64,000 bases of DNA from Bacillus sp. PK3_68 (GTDB taxonomy: Bacteria; Bacillota; Bacilli; Bacillales; Domibacillaceae). Both the position numbers and the translations under genes were made by a program. Each line of letters starts with the position of its first letter. The first letter of the stretch is position 1. Shown piece after piece: positions 37,034 to 44,232 of the stretch. The stretch is from the NCBI RefSeq assembly GCF_003600835.1, contig NZ_NQYC01000001.1:4392001-4456000 (forward strand), in the 5' to 3' direction. The notes under the pieces were generated by a model, which ran no database searches, had not been told where the DNA came from, and saw only the letters and a program-made list of their open reading frames with translations.

Positions 37034-37092
37034 ATCGGATCTAGGAACGAAAAAAAGCCATGACGATAGGCTTTCATCCTCACGATCGCGAA
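37034..37092 (+). promoter_or_regulatory. Candidate enhancer sites upstream of TauE
   Basis: ATCGGATCTAGGAA (37034-37047) fits the pattern WTCG-N6-SGAA seen at 34.7 kb. A second, reverse-oriented partial match TTCGCGATCGTGAG lies at 37092-37079. Both stand 60-120 bp before sigma-54 promoter P3. The first is conserved at 48421-48434 (ATCGAATTTAGGAA) in the duplicated copy. Confidence 0.4.
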
Positions 37093-37150
37093 GTTGATAA
37101 ATTTTGAACCTAGAAGGAAAAAGGAATGTTGAATTAACAAGGGTTTTAAG

Positions 37151-37167
37151 TTGGCACAACTCTTGCA
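37151..37167 (+). promoter_or_regulatory. Sigma-54 promoter P3 (sulfite export/persulfide operon)
   Basis: TTGGCACAACTCTTGCA is a full match to the -24/-12 consensus TTGGCAC-N5-TTGCA, with GG-N10-GC. Confidence 0.9.
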
Positions 37168-37207
37168 ATATTAGAAAACGACACAGAAAAATGGGAGGTG
37201 AAGCAAT

Positions 37208-37270
37208 TTGAATGGTTTTGATGTTTGTAATTTATTAAAGAAGCACCCGCATATGTGTCACAGAATTTAA
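37208..37270 (+). CDS. 20-residue Cys-containing leader peptide
   Basis: A TTG start preceded by GGGAGGTG opens a 20-codon frame between sigma-54 promoter P3 and the TauE gene. It begins MNGFDVCNLLKK and has a second Cys at position 17 (HMCHRI). The duplicated locus at 48593 keeps the same strong ribosome site, the TTG start and MNxxDVCNLxKK, though its tail differs. A conserved start with cysteine codons suggests a leader peptide sensing cysteine supply, or a small functional peptide. No obvious terminator/antiterminator is seen between it and TauE. Confidence 0.45.
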   Translation: MNGFDVCNLLKKHPHMCHRI

Positions 37271-37289
37271 AAGGGAGTAATGATATGAA

Positions 37290-37712
37290 ATGACAATTGA
37301 ACAATGGATTCTCACTGTTGCCTCAGGCGGAATTGTCGGTTTCACTTTGGGCCTGATTGGCGGCGGCGGTTCAATTTTAGCGGTACCTCTTATGCTTTAC
37401 TTAGTTGGAGTGAAAGATCCGCATATGATCATTGGCAGTACTGCCCTCGCTGTTTCAATTAATGCCTTTGTAAATCTCATACCTCATGCGCGTGCTGGTC
37501 ATGTCCACTGGAAACCGGCAATTATATTTGCTATACCTGGTGCAATAGGCGCTTTCTGGGGATCGACCCTTGGGAAGCTTATTCCGAGTAAACAACTGCT
37601 ATTCCTCTTTGCTTTACTTATGATTATTATGGCCATTAAAATGATTTTGCCTAAAAGAAATATAAAACAAAAAGCAAACTTTGAAATGCAAGGATCTGAT
37701 TTAAATGGATAA
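37290..37712 (+). CDS. TauE/SafE-family anion exporter, N-terminal half
   Basis: This is a 140-aa membrane protein equal to the first repeat of a TauE/SafE permease (sulfite or organosulfonate export): GGIVGFTLGLIGGGGSILAVPLMLYLVG, IIGSTALAVSINAFVNLIPHARAGHVHWKP, IPGAIGAFWGSTLGKLIP. Normal family members are about 250-270 aa with two such repeats in one chain. Here the second repeat is a separate frame overlapping by 8 bp (ATGGATAA). The start is ATG 37290, 12 bases after AAGGGAG. It is the first long gene of the P3 operon. Either two half-subunits assemble or the gene has suffered a frameshift. Confidence 0.85.
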   Translation: MTIEQWILTVASGGIVGFTLGLIGGGGSILAVPLMLYLVGVKDPHMIIGSTALAVSINAFVNLIPHARAGHVHWKPAIIFAIPGAIGAFWGSTLGKLIPSKQLLFLFALLMIIMAIKMILPKRNIKQKANFEMQGSDLNG

Positions 37713-38094
37713 ATACAATGGAAGAAAATTAACGATCACTGGTGGACTGACGGGTTTAGCATCTGGCTTTTTTGGCATCGGTGGCGGGTTTTTAATTGTT
37801 CCATCTCTTATGGCAACCACAAATATGTTAATGATTGAAGCAATAGGTTCTTCTTTGTTTTCCGTAGGAACTTTTGGACTTACAACGGCAATAAATTACA
37901 GTATCTCAGGTTTAGTAAATTGGTTGGTAGTACTGGCGCTTGTGGGCGGTGGGTTTATAGGAGGCATATTTGGCACATTGGCGGCAAAGAGTTTAAGTAA
38001 GCAACGAAAAGCTCTCAATTATACGTTTTCTGCGATTGTCATAACTGTGGCCATTTATATGATTATTATAAATGCTGAAGCCTTGAATTTATGA
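37705..38094 (+). CDS. TauE/SafE-family anion exporter, C-terminal half
   Basis: This is a 129-aa membrane protein equal to the second TauE repeat: TITGGLTGLASGFFGIGGGFLIVPSLM, MLMIEAIGSSLFSVGTFGLTTAINYS, GGGFIGGIFGTLAAKSL. ATG 37705 has a plausible ribosome site AAGGAT 12 bases upstream inside the first half. A stop codon in its own frame sits immediately before the ATG. The shift relative to the first half is +1, unlike the single-base losses elsewhere in the window, which argues that the split is not the same sequencing artefact. The stop overlaps the DUF1641 start (ATGA). Confidence 0.82.
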   Translation: MDKYNGRKLTITGGLTGLASGFFGIGGGFLIVPSLMATTNMLMIEAIGSSLFSVGTFGLTTAINYSISGLVNWLVVLALVGGGFIGGIFGTLAAKSLSKQRKALNYTFSAIVITVAIYMIIINAEALNL

Positions 38095-38402
38095 ATCTGC
38101 CTAAGTATGTTAAATATTTGTCTTTGGCAGAACTAATAATTGATCTTCTATTATCAGTATCTAGTGACAAGGAAGCAGTCGATTATTTATTTGAAGGTGC
38201 TCACGAAGTTGTAGAGCCGATTCAGCAAAAGGTTCAAAATGGCTAGACTATGTTGCAGAAGGCACGGAAAGAAACGGAAAGAGACCGTTCACAAGTAACG
38301 ATCTTTACATTGATCAGATTAATAAAAGAACCTGCTATTCAGCGAAATATTCATTTTGTCAAGGCCTTGTTAACGAGTATATCTAAACATGAACAAAAAT
38401 AA
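38091..38402 (+). pseudogene. DUF1641 protein with in-frame amber stop
   Basis: ATG 38091 overlaps the TauE stop. The frame reads YLSLAELIIDLLLSVSSDKEAVDYLFEGAHEVVEPIQQKVQNG, then TAG (38244), then TMLQKARKETERDRSQVTIFTLIRLIKEPAIQRNIHFVKALL to TAA 38402. This matches DUF1641 proteins, which often accompany sulfide:quinone-type or formate oxidoreductases. A single substitution (probably TGG to TAG) interrupts an otherwise conserved 103-codon frame, so the loss is recent or the stop is suppressed. No oxidoreductase partner is present. Confidence 0.7.
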
Positions 38403-38438
38403 TTTATAGCTTATTAGTTGCTAAAGGGGCGTTCACAC

Positions 38439-39857
38439 ATGATAATTAAATATTTTTATGATGACAAATTGGCCCATGCGTCTTATTTAGTAGGCTGTCA
38501 GGCTAAGGGAGAGGCCATTGTCATTGATCCTTCTCGTAATATTACTCCCTACTTAAAAGCGGCGAAGGCACAAGGGGTATGGATTACTAGTGTTGCGGAG
38601 ACACATATTCATGCAGATTATATTTCTGGTTCACGGGAGTTGGCTTCAAAAACAGGGGCAAAACTTTACCTGTCAGATGAGGGAGATGATGAATGGAAGT
38701 ATCAGTTTGCAGATAAGTTTGATCATCAACTGCTGAAGGATGGAGATGATTTCTTTATTGGAAATTTACAATTTAAAGTTATTCATACTCCAGGGCACAC
38801 ACCCGAACACATTTCCTTTTTATTGACTGACGGGGTATCAGCAGTTCAAGCCCCTTTTGGCATATTTACTGGTGACTTTGTTTTTGCCGGAGATGTGGGT
38901 CGTCCAGATTTGTTGGAAAAAGCTGTGGGTGTAAGCGGTTCCTCTTATCACATGGCAAAGAGTATGTTTAAGTCCTTGCAGCGATTTAAACAACTTCCGG
39001 ACTTTTTACAAGTCTGGCCAGCACACGGAGCAGGCAGCGCGTGCGGTAAATCACTGGGAGCAGTGCCTTCTACTACGGTTGGTTATGAAAAGCTAGCTAA
39101 CTGGGCATTTCAACATAATCAGGAAGATCAATTTATAGAGGAATTACTTGCCGGACAGCCTGAACCTCCCAAGTATTTTAAAATAATGAAAAAAGTAAAT
39201 AAGCAAGGGGCTGGCTTACTCGAAAAAATTGAGCCTGTAATTCATAGAAAGCCTTCCTTAACGCTAGTTCGAGAGTGGACCAAAAAAGGCATTGTGGTAG
39301 ATACACGACCAGCAAAGGTCTTCGCGAAGAAACATATAGCAGAAACCATCAATATTCCATACAATAAATCATTTGTCACCTGGGCTGGATGGCTGCTTGA
39401 TTATGATCGGCCTATATATTTGTTGGTCAGTGAAGAAAAAGAGTCTGAAATATTGAAAGCTTTACAATCAATCGGGCTTGATCAAGTCAGTGCTATAATG
39501 GATGACAGTTTTATTAATCAACTCGAAATGAATGCTGTTGATGTGTTGGATTACGGATCAGTAGAACCAAAAGAGATCATTGATAAGATAGATGATTTTT
39601 ATATTCTGGATGTTCGCACCGATAGTGAATGGAAGGAAGGACATATTCCCCAGGCCAATCATGTTATGCTGGGAACTTTAGAAGATAGAATAAAGGAAAT
39701 TCCGCACAATAAGCCAATTCTCGTAAATTGTAAATCAGGTGCTAGATCGGCTATTGCTGCCAGTATATTACAAGCAAATGGTTTTAAACAAATCCTTAAT
39801 TTAACAGGCGGGTTTGATAAATGGTCGCAAGAGAAATTTATGACAGTAAAAAGCTAG
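38439..39857 (+). CDS. CstB-like persulfide dioxygenase with two rhodanese domains
   Basis: This is a 472-aa cytoplasmic enzyme. Residues 1-260 form a metallo-beta-lactamase persulfide dioxygenase (ETHIHADYISG with His56, His58 and Asp60; IHTPGHTPEHI; GDFVFAGDVGRPDLL; WPAHGAGSACG with Cys202). Residues about 265-355 form a rhodanese lacking its Cys (YLLVSEE). Residues about 365-470 form an active rhodanese with Cys431 (VNCKSGARS). This order and the Cys202/Cys431 pattern match staphylococcal CstB, which oxidises persulfides to sulfite and thiosulfate. ATG 38439 follows AAAGGGG, and an upstream TTG (38418) precedes that site. It lies in the same operon as the TauE sulfite exporter, so it would clear sulfane sulfur from cysteine breakdown. 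Confidence 0.92.
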   Translation: MIIKYFYDDKLAHASYLVGCQAKGEAIVIDPSRNITPYLKAAKAQGVWITSVAETHIHADYISGSRELASKTGAKLYLSDEGDDEWKYQFADKFDHQLLKDGDDFFIGNLQFKVIHTPGHTPEHISFLLTDGVSAVQAPFGIFTGDFVFAGDVGRPDLLEKAVGVSGSSYHMAKSMFKSLQRFKQLPDFLQVWPAHGAGSACGKSLGAVPSTTVGYEKLANWAFQHNQEDQFIEELLAGQPEPPKYFKIMKKVNKQGAGLLEKIEPVIHRKPSLTLVREWTKKGIVVDTRPAKVFAKKHIAETINIPYNKSFVTWAGWLLDYDRPIYLLVSEEKESEILKALQSIGLDQVSAIMDDSFINQLEMNAVDVLDYGSVEPKEIIDKIDDFYILDVRTDSEWKEGHIPQANHVMLGTLEDRIKEIPHNKPILVNCKSGARSAIAASILQANGFKQILNLTGGFDKWSQEKFMTVKS

Positions 39858-39918
39858 TACGCTTTAGAGTTTCAAACCAAACTTAATAAGAAAATACATG
39901 TAAGGTGGAATGATGATT

Positions 39919-40296
39919 ATGTTTAAAACTATATCAACAAATAAAGCACCAAAAGCAATTGGCCCATATTCACAAGCTATTAGTGTAGATGGTTTTCTTT
40001 TTCTTTCAGGACAGATACCGATTGATCCCGAAACAGGAGAGGTAATTGAAAATGACATTAGACTGCAAACACAACAAGTTTTAAAGAATATTCGAGCCAT
40101 TTTGGAAACGGAGAGCTATTCACTTACCAATATTGTTAAAACTACTATTTTTATAAATGATATGAATAACTTCTCTCATGTAAACGAAGAGTATGCCCAG
40201 TTTATGGGGGAGCATAACCCTGCACGTTCTACTGTAGAGGTAAGTCGTCTCCCTAAAGACGTAATGATAGAAATAGAGGCCATTGCTAAAAAATAA
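39919..40296 (+). CDS. ridA: RidA-family enamine/imine deaminase
   Basis: This 125-aa RidA/YjgF protein has the signature regions [60 protein letters not shown] and the catalytic-Arg region [24 protein letters not shown]. It hydrolyses 2-aminoacrylate released by PLP enzymes that act on cysteine and serine, protecting other PLP enzymes. Three ATGs (39910, 39913, 39919) follow AAGGTGG. 39919 has normal spacing. It sits between a persulfide dioxygenase and C-S lyase genes, which makes clearing lyase by-products a natural role. Confidence 0.93.
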   Translation: MFKTISTNKAPKAIGPYSQAISVDGFLFLSGQIPIDPETGEVIENDIRLQTQQVLKNIRAILETESYSLTNIVKTTIFINDMNNFSHVNEEYAQFMGEHNPARSTVEVSRLPKDVMIEIEAIAKK

Positions 40297-40380
40297 ACAT
40301 TGATTTTTAAGAATGACTGCTGGACATGTTACAACTTTAATTTGGATAAATCATATTTTTAAGAAAAAGTATAATTAAAT

Positions 40381-40427
40381 AATACCGGCTTTCTATCTAT
40401 CGATATGGAAGGCCGGTATTATTTTTG
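40381..40427 (+). terminator. Terminator of the P3 operon
   Basis: AATACCGGCTTTC pairs with GGAAGGCCGGTATT (one bulge), followed by ATTTTTGT. Confidence 0.85.
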
Positions 40428-40620
40428 TATTAATTCCGTTTGATAAAAAGTTTATAACTATAATTTTTAATATAGCAATAGATTCCAAATGAGATAACAG
40501 AAAATTTGTCATATCCGAAAAAAAAGTAGCGTTAATGCAAAAGGAGAAGATGTCTATATCATCAAGTTGATTGAAAGTTGATTCGCAACACTAATAATTT
40601 TTAGAAAAACAGCGATGGAG

Positions 40621-40664
40621 AACCCTTATTTAATAAGGGTTTGCTATTGGCACACTACTTGCTA
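40621..40664 (+). promoter_or_regulatory. Sigma-54 promoter P4 (first cysteine dioxygenase operon)
   Basis: ATTGGCACACTACTTGCT (40647-40664) has GG-N10-GC. An inverted repeat AACCCTTATT-TAATAAGGGTT (40621-40641) abuts the -24 element and is an unusual extra dyad. TTGTCATATCCGAA at 40506 is a weak enhancer-like match. Confidence 0.85.
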
Positions 40665-40846
40665 TGAAAGAGTAAAAGGGAGGGGGAATTAAAATATCAG
40701 TGGGTGGTTAGTAAATAATACATGTCTACTTTTCTAGAGTGATTGCTAACATGTAAGCCGGGACTGTATATCATGCTTAGAACTGCAAGAAGACTTATCT
40801 TTAAAAATTTTTGGTAATAATACCAATAAATATGAGGTGAGATGAA

Positions 40847-41344
40847 TTGGATCTTTTAGAAAGAATTAAAACACAATTTAACCACAAACATAATCTATCA
40901 TTATCAGAGCTTCAAGAAGAAATGGAATCACTTGCTTTATCTTTAGAGGATGTTTCCCCTTATATTACAGAACCGAACGGCTTGCCATATGGTAGAAACG
41001 TAATTTTTCAATCCGATGTAATTGAAGTTCTTGTCCTTTGTTTTCCTGCACAATCAAAAACTGCTATTCACGATCACGGCCAATCAATTGGGTGCGGCAA
41101 GGTGATTTCAGGAGAATTAACAGAAACCTCATATAAACTAAAAGAAGAAGAAGCCCCTGAAAAGTTTAAAGAAGCTAAAGTGGCTGAAAGAAATTCTTTT
41201 TTAATACCTGAGCAGCATATTCATACGATGGCAAATAATACTGAGGAGAAATTGATTACTTTCCATGTTTATTCTCCTCCACTTAGTGGTGTGCAAACTT
41301 TCGCTAGTTTATTTGCTGCAGAAAAAATTAATCGGTTTGCATAA
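40847..41344 (+). CDS. Cysteine dioxygenase
   Basis: This 165-aa cupin non-heme iron enzyme converts cysteine to cysteinesulfinate. Iron ligands His75 and His77 are in AIHDHGQSIGCGKVISGE, and His126 is in EQHIHTMAN. The His140/Tyr142 pair in FHVYSPPLSG and Cys83 match the catalytic Tyr and the Cys-Tyr cross-link partner of true CDOs. The TTG start 40847 follows GAGGTGAGATGAA. It is the first gene after promoter P4 and is followed by a PatB lyase and a cystine transporter. This looks like a dedicated cysteine oxidation unit. Confidence 0.9.
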   Translation: MDLLERIKTQFNHKHNLSLSELQEEMESLALSLEDVSPYITEPNGLPYGRNVIFQSDVIEVLVLCFPAQSKTAIHDHGQSIGCGKVISGELTETSYKLKEEEAPEKFKEAKVAERNSFLIPEQHIHTMANNTEEKLITFHVYSPPLSGVQTFASLFAAEKINRFA

Positions 41345-41449
41345 CACTTGCAACCTCTTGTCAAGTTTGCTTTTACAAAGCCAAGATCGGTTACTTAAGG
41401 AAGAAAACAGTATGGTAGGAGCTATGATAACTTTTTGGAGGTTTTAATA

Positions 41450-42634
41450 GTGAAATATAATTTTGACCAGAAGATTAACCGATATGATACAGATTCATTA
41501 AAATGGGACAAAACAAAAAGGCTGTTTGGAGACGAAAATATTCTTCCAATGTGGGTAGCAGATATGGATTTTACAAGCCCACCTCCTGTCATTGATGCTT
41601 TAAAAAGGAGAGTGGATCACGGAGCTTTTGGATATACAGTGAGATCAAATAGCTATTTTGAAGCATTCATTAATTGGATGGAAAGGCGGCATAATTGGAC
41701 AATTAATAAAAGATGGATTCGTTGTACGCCAGGGATTATGCCTGCAATTAGCTTAGCAATACAAAAATTCACAGAACCGGAGGATAAGATATTGATACAA
41801 ACGCCAGTGTATCATCCCTACCCTCATATAGTGAAGAACAATAGACGAGAAACAGTCAATAGTTCGCTGATAATGAAAAATGGAAAATATGAAATGGATT
41901 ACGAAGATTTAGAGAGAAAAATAGATTCCGGTGTAAAAATGCTACTTCTTTGTAATCCGCATAATCCTGTGGGAAGAGTGTGGACGCGAGAAGAACTCGT
42001 TAAGTTAGGTGAAATTTGTATGCGATACAATGTTCTTGTCTTATCGGATGAAGCACACTGTGATCTTGTTTATAAAGGTCATACACATATTCCTTTTGCA
42101 AGTATATCAAATGAATTTTCGGAAAATTCCATCACATGTACAGCCCCAAGTAAGCCATTTAATATCGCGGGTCTACAAATTTCCAATGTCGTTATTTCTA
42201 ATGCTCCATTAAGGGAAGCGTTTACAGAGGCAGTGGATGCCCTTCACTTGGGATCATCAAACACACTTAGTTTAACGGCAGCAGAAAGTGCTTATAGATT
42301 TGGAGATGAATGGCTGGATGCTCTAATAGAATATGTCGAGGGAAATTTAGATTATTTAATAAAATTTATTGAAACCAAATTAAGTAAAATTAAAGTAATC
42401 AAACCAGAAGGAACGTATCTTGCCTGGTTAGACTGTCGGGAATTGGAAATGAATGCGGGGGCTCTTGAGAAATTCTTTCAAAAGGAAGCCAAAGTAGCAT
42501 TTGATGAAGGATATAAATTTGGTCTGGGGGGAGAAGGGTTTACCAGAGTGAATATGGCATGCCCCCGCGCTTTATTGGAAGAAGGCTTAAATAGAATTGA
42601 GAAGGCAGTTAATCAAAATGTGATTAAAAATTAA
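41450..42634 (+). CDS. patB: PatB/MalY-type PLP C-S lyase, copy 1
   Basis: This is a 394-aa class I/II-fold PLP enzyme: MKYNFDQKINRYDTDSLKWD, LPMWVADMDFTSPPPVIDAL, GAFGYTV, PVYHPYPHIVKNN, LLLCNPHNPVGRVWTREEL, LSDEAHCDL, and the PLP Lys235 in APSKPFNIAGLQ. PatB/MalY enzymes act as cystathionine beta-lyases or cysteine-conjugate and cysteine desulfhydrases, giving pyruvate, ammonia and a thiol or sulfide. GTG 41450 follows TTGGAGG. An upstream TTG/ATG frame has no ribosome site. It lies 105 bp after the dioxygenase gene in the P4 operon. The similarity to copy 2 at 51.4 kb is strong throughout. Confidence 0.92.
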   Translation: MKYNFDQKINRYDTDSLKWDKTKRLFGDENILPMWVADMDFTSPPPVIDALKRRVDHGAFGYTVRSNSYFEAFINWMERRHNWTINKRWIRCTPGIMPAISLAIQKFTEPEDKILIQTPVYHPYPHIVKNNRRETVNSSLIMKNGKYEMDYEDLERKIDSGVKMLLLCNPHNPVGRVWTREELVKLGEICMRYNVLVLSDEAHCDLVYKGHTHIPFASISNEFSENSITCTAPSKPFNIAGLQISNVVISNAPLREAFTEAVDALHLGSSNTLSLTAAESAYRFGDEWLDALIEYVEGNLDYLIKFIETKLSKIKVIKPEGTYLAWLDCRELEMNAGALEKFFQKEAKVAFDEGYKFGLGGEGFTRVNMACPRALLEEGLNRIEKAVNQNVIKN

Positions 42635-42658
42635 TATTAGTGGGATGGAGGAATTTCA

Positions 42659-44053
42659 TTGACTACATTTCAGACCATATTAAACATATTAATTATATTA
42701 GTATTCTTTTCAGTTTTGTTCTACATGCAAAAAAAGTTTGTTTCATTTTCTAAGCGAGTATTTTTAGGTTTAGGCGTTGGGATTGTTTTCGGGCTTGCAT
42801 TGCAATTCATATACGGTCCAGAATCCGAAGTGGTGACTCAATCAATAGCATGGTTCAATTTAGCTGGAAATGGATACATTAAGCTGTTACAGATGGTCGT
42901 AATGCCGCTAGTATTTGTTTCAATTCTTTCAGCCTTCACAAAAGCGAAAATAACAAATGACTTTGGAAAAATCGGTGGATTTATCATTGCAATGTTAGTT
43001 GGAACAACTGCCATAGCTGCTTCAGTCGGTATTATCGCCTCCTTGTCCTTTGACTTGCAATCAATCGAAATGCCAAAGGGTGAAGCAGAAAATACAAAAA
43101 TTGCCGAGTTAGAACAGACTATGGGGGATCTTGAAAACTTACCAATGCCACAAAAAATATTAGAGCTTCTTCCAGGCAATCCATTCTTGGATTTAACAGG
43201 AGCACGACCTACTTCAACGATTGCGGTAGTCATTTTCGCTGCCTTCTTGGGGATGGCCTATTTGGGGGTAAAAAGGAAAAATCCTGAACAAGGTGAAATG
43301 TTTTCCAAATTAACTGATGCGATTCATGTCGTCATCATGAGGGTTGTCACGCTGGTTTTACGTCTTACTCCATACGGGGTTCTGGCATTAATGACAAAGG
43401 TGACTGCGACCAGTGATTTAAATGCGATATGGAATTTAGGCGAATTTGTTGTTGCTTCTTATCTAGCCTTGCTTGTCATGTTCGGTATCCACTTACTTAT
43501 TATTTCACTGACTGGATTAAATCCTCTCACATATATAAGAAAAATTATGCCTGTCTTGGTATTTGCCTTTTCATCCCGTTCCAGTGCTGGAACATTGCCA
43601 TTGAATGTCAAAACACAACAGGAAGGCTTAGGAGTTCCAGAAGGGATTGCTAACTTTGCAGGCTCTTTTGGTATAACTATCGGACAGAATGGATGTGCAG
43701 GTATTTATCCTGCGATGCTTGCTGTAATGGTTGCACCATCTGTAGGAATTGATCCCTTATCTGTCTCTTTCATTTTGAATTTAATTGCTGTTGTCGCAAT
43801 AAGTTCATTTGGTGTTGCAGGTGTAGGTGGAGGGGCTACTTTTGCCGCGCTTATTGTTTTATCTACAATGAATTTACCGGTTGGCATAGTTGGGTTGCTT
43901 ATCTCTATAGAGCCGCTTATTGATATGGCACGCACAGCGGTAAATGTAAGCGGTAGCATGACAGCAGGGGTAGTGACGAGTAAAGTAACAAAACAATTAA
44001 ATACATCAGTATATAAAAGCGAAATTAAAAGCGATGTTTCGTCAGCAATTTAA
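42659..44053 (+). CDS. tcyP: L-cystine:sodium symporter (TcyP)
   Basis: This 464-aa dicarboxylate/amino-acid:cation symporter closely resembles Bacillus TcyP, the high-affinity cystine importer. Features are an N-terminal helix, YIKLLQMVVMPLVFVSILSAF, the periplasmic insert with GNPFLDLTGARPTSTIAVVIF, the re-entrant loop FSSRSSAGTLPLNVKTQQEGLGV, GQNGCAGIYPAMLAVM and GVGGGATFAALIVLS. TTG 42659 follows GGAGG by seven bases. It is third in the P4 operon. Cystine is reduced inside the cell to two cysteines for the dioxygenase and lyase. This gene gives the strongest clue that the whole region handles cystine. Confidence 0.93.
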   Translation: MTTFQTILNILIILVFFSVLFYMQKKFVSFSKRVFLGLGVGIVFGLALQFIYGPESEVVTQSIAWFNLAGNGYIKLLQMVVMPLVFVSILSAFTKAKITNDFGKIGGFIIAMLVGTTAIAASVGIIASLSFDLQSIEMPKGEAENTKIAELEQTMGDLENLPMPQKILELLPGNPFLDLTGARPTSTIAVVIFAAFLGMAYLGVKRKNPEQGEMFSKLTDAIHVVIMRVVTLVLRLTPYGVLALMTKVTATSDLNAIWNLGEFVVASYLALLVMFGIHLLIISLTGLNPLTYIRKIMPVLVFAFSSRSSAGTLPLNVKTQQEGLGVPEGIANFAGSFGITIGQNGCAGIYPAMLAVMVAPSVGIDPLSVSFILNLIAVVAISSFGVAGVGGGATFAALIVLSTMNLPVGIVGLLISIEPLIDMARTAVNVSGSMTAGVVTSKVTKQLNTSVYKSEIKSDVSSAI

Positions 44054-44166
44054 TTAGCTTATATGGCATGTAATAATAACGGATTTTTCAAAGGTGTCAG
44101 CGTAAAAACTTTGAATAACTTGAGCAATATATATAAAACCCTATTAATATTGGAAAGTCTTTATTT

Positions 44167-44185
44167 ACTCTACTATCGGTAGAGT
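44167..44185. other. Small hairpin upstream of pyc
   Basis: ACTCTAC-TATCG-GTAGAGT, a 7-bp perfect stem without a U-run, lies in the 179-bp gap between tcyP and pyc. Weak terminator or leader structure. Confidence 0.3.
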
Positions 44186-44232
44186 TGATCCTTTTATGAT
44201 AATTTATCTTATATGTAGCAAAGGAGAAAAAC

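Noticed and set aside
40621-40641. AACCCTTATTTAATAAGGGTT as a terminator
   Set aside because: It abuts the -24 element and has no U-run after it. It is more likely a binding site or chance dyad, and it is noted with the promoter instead.
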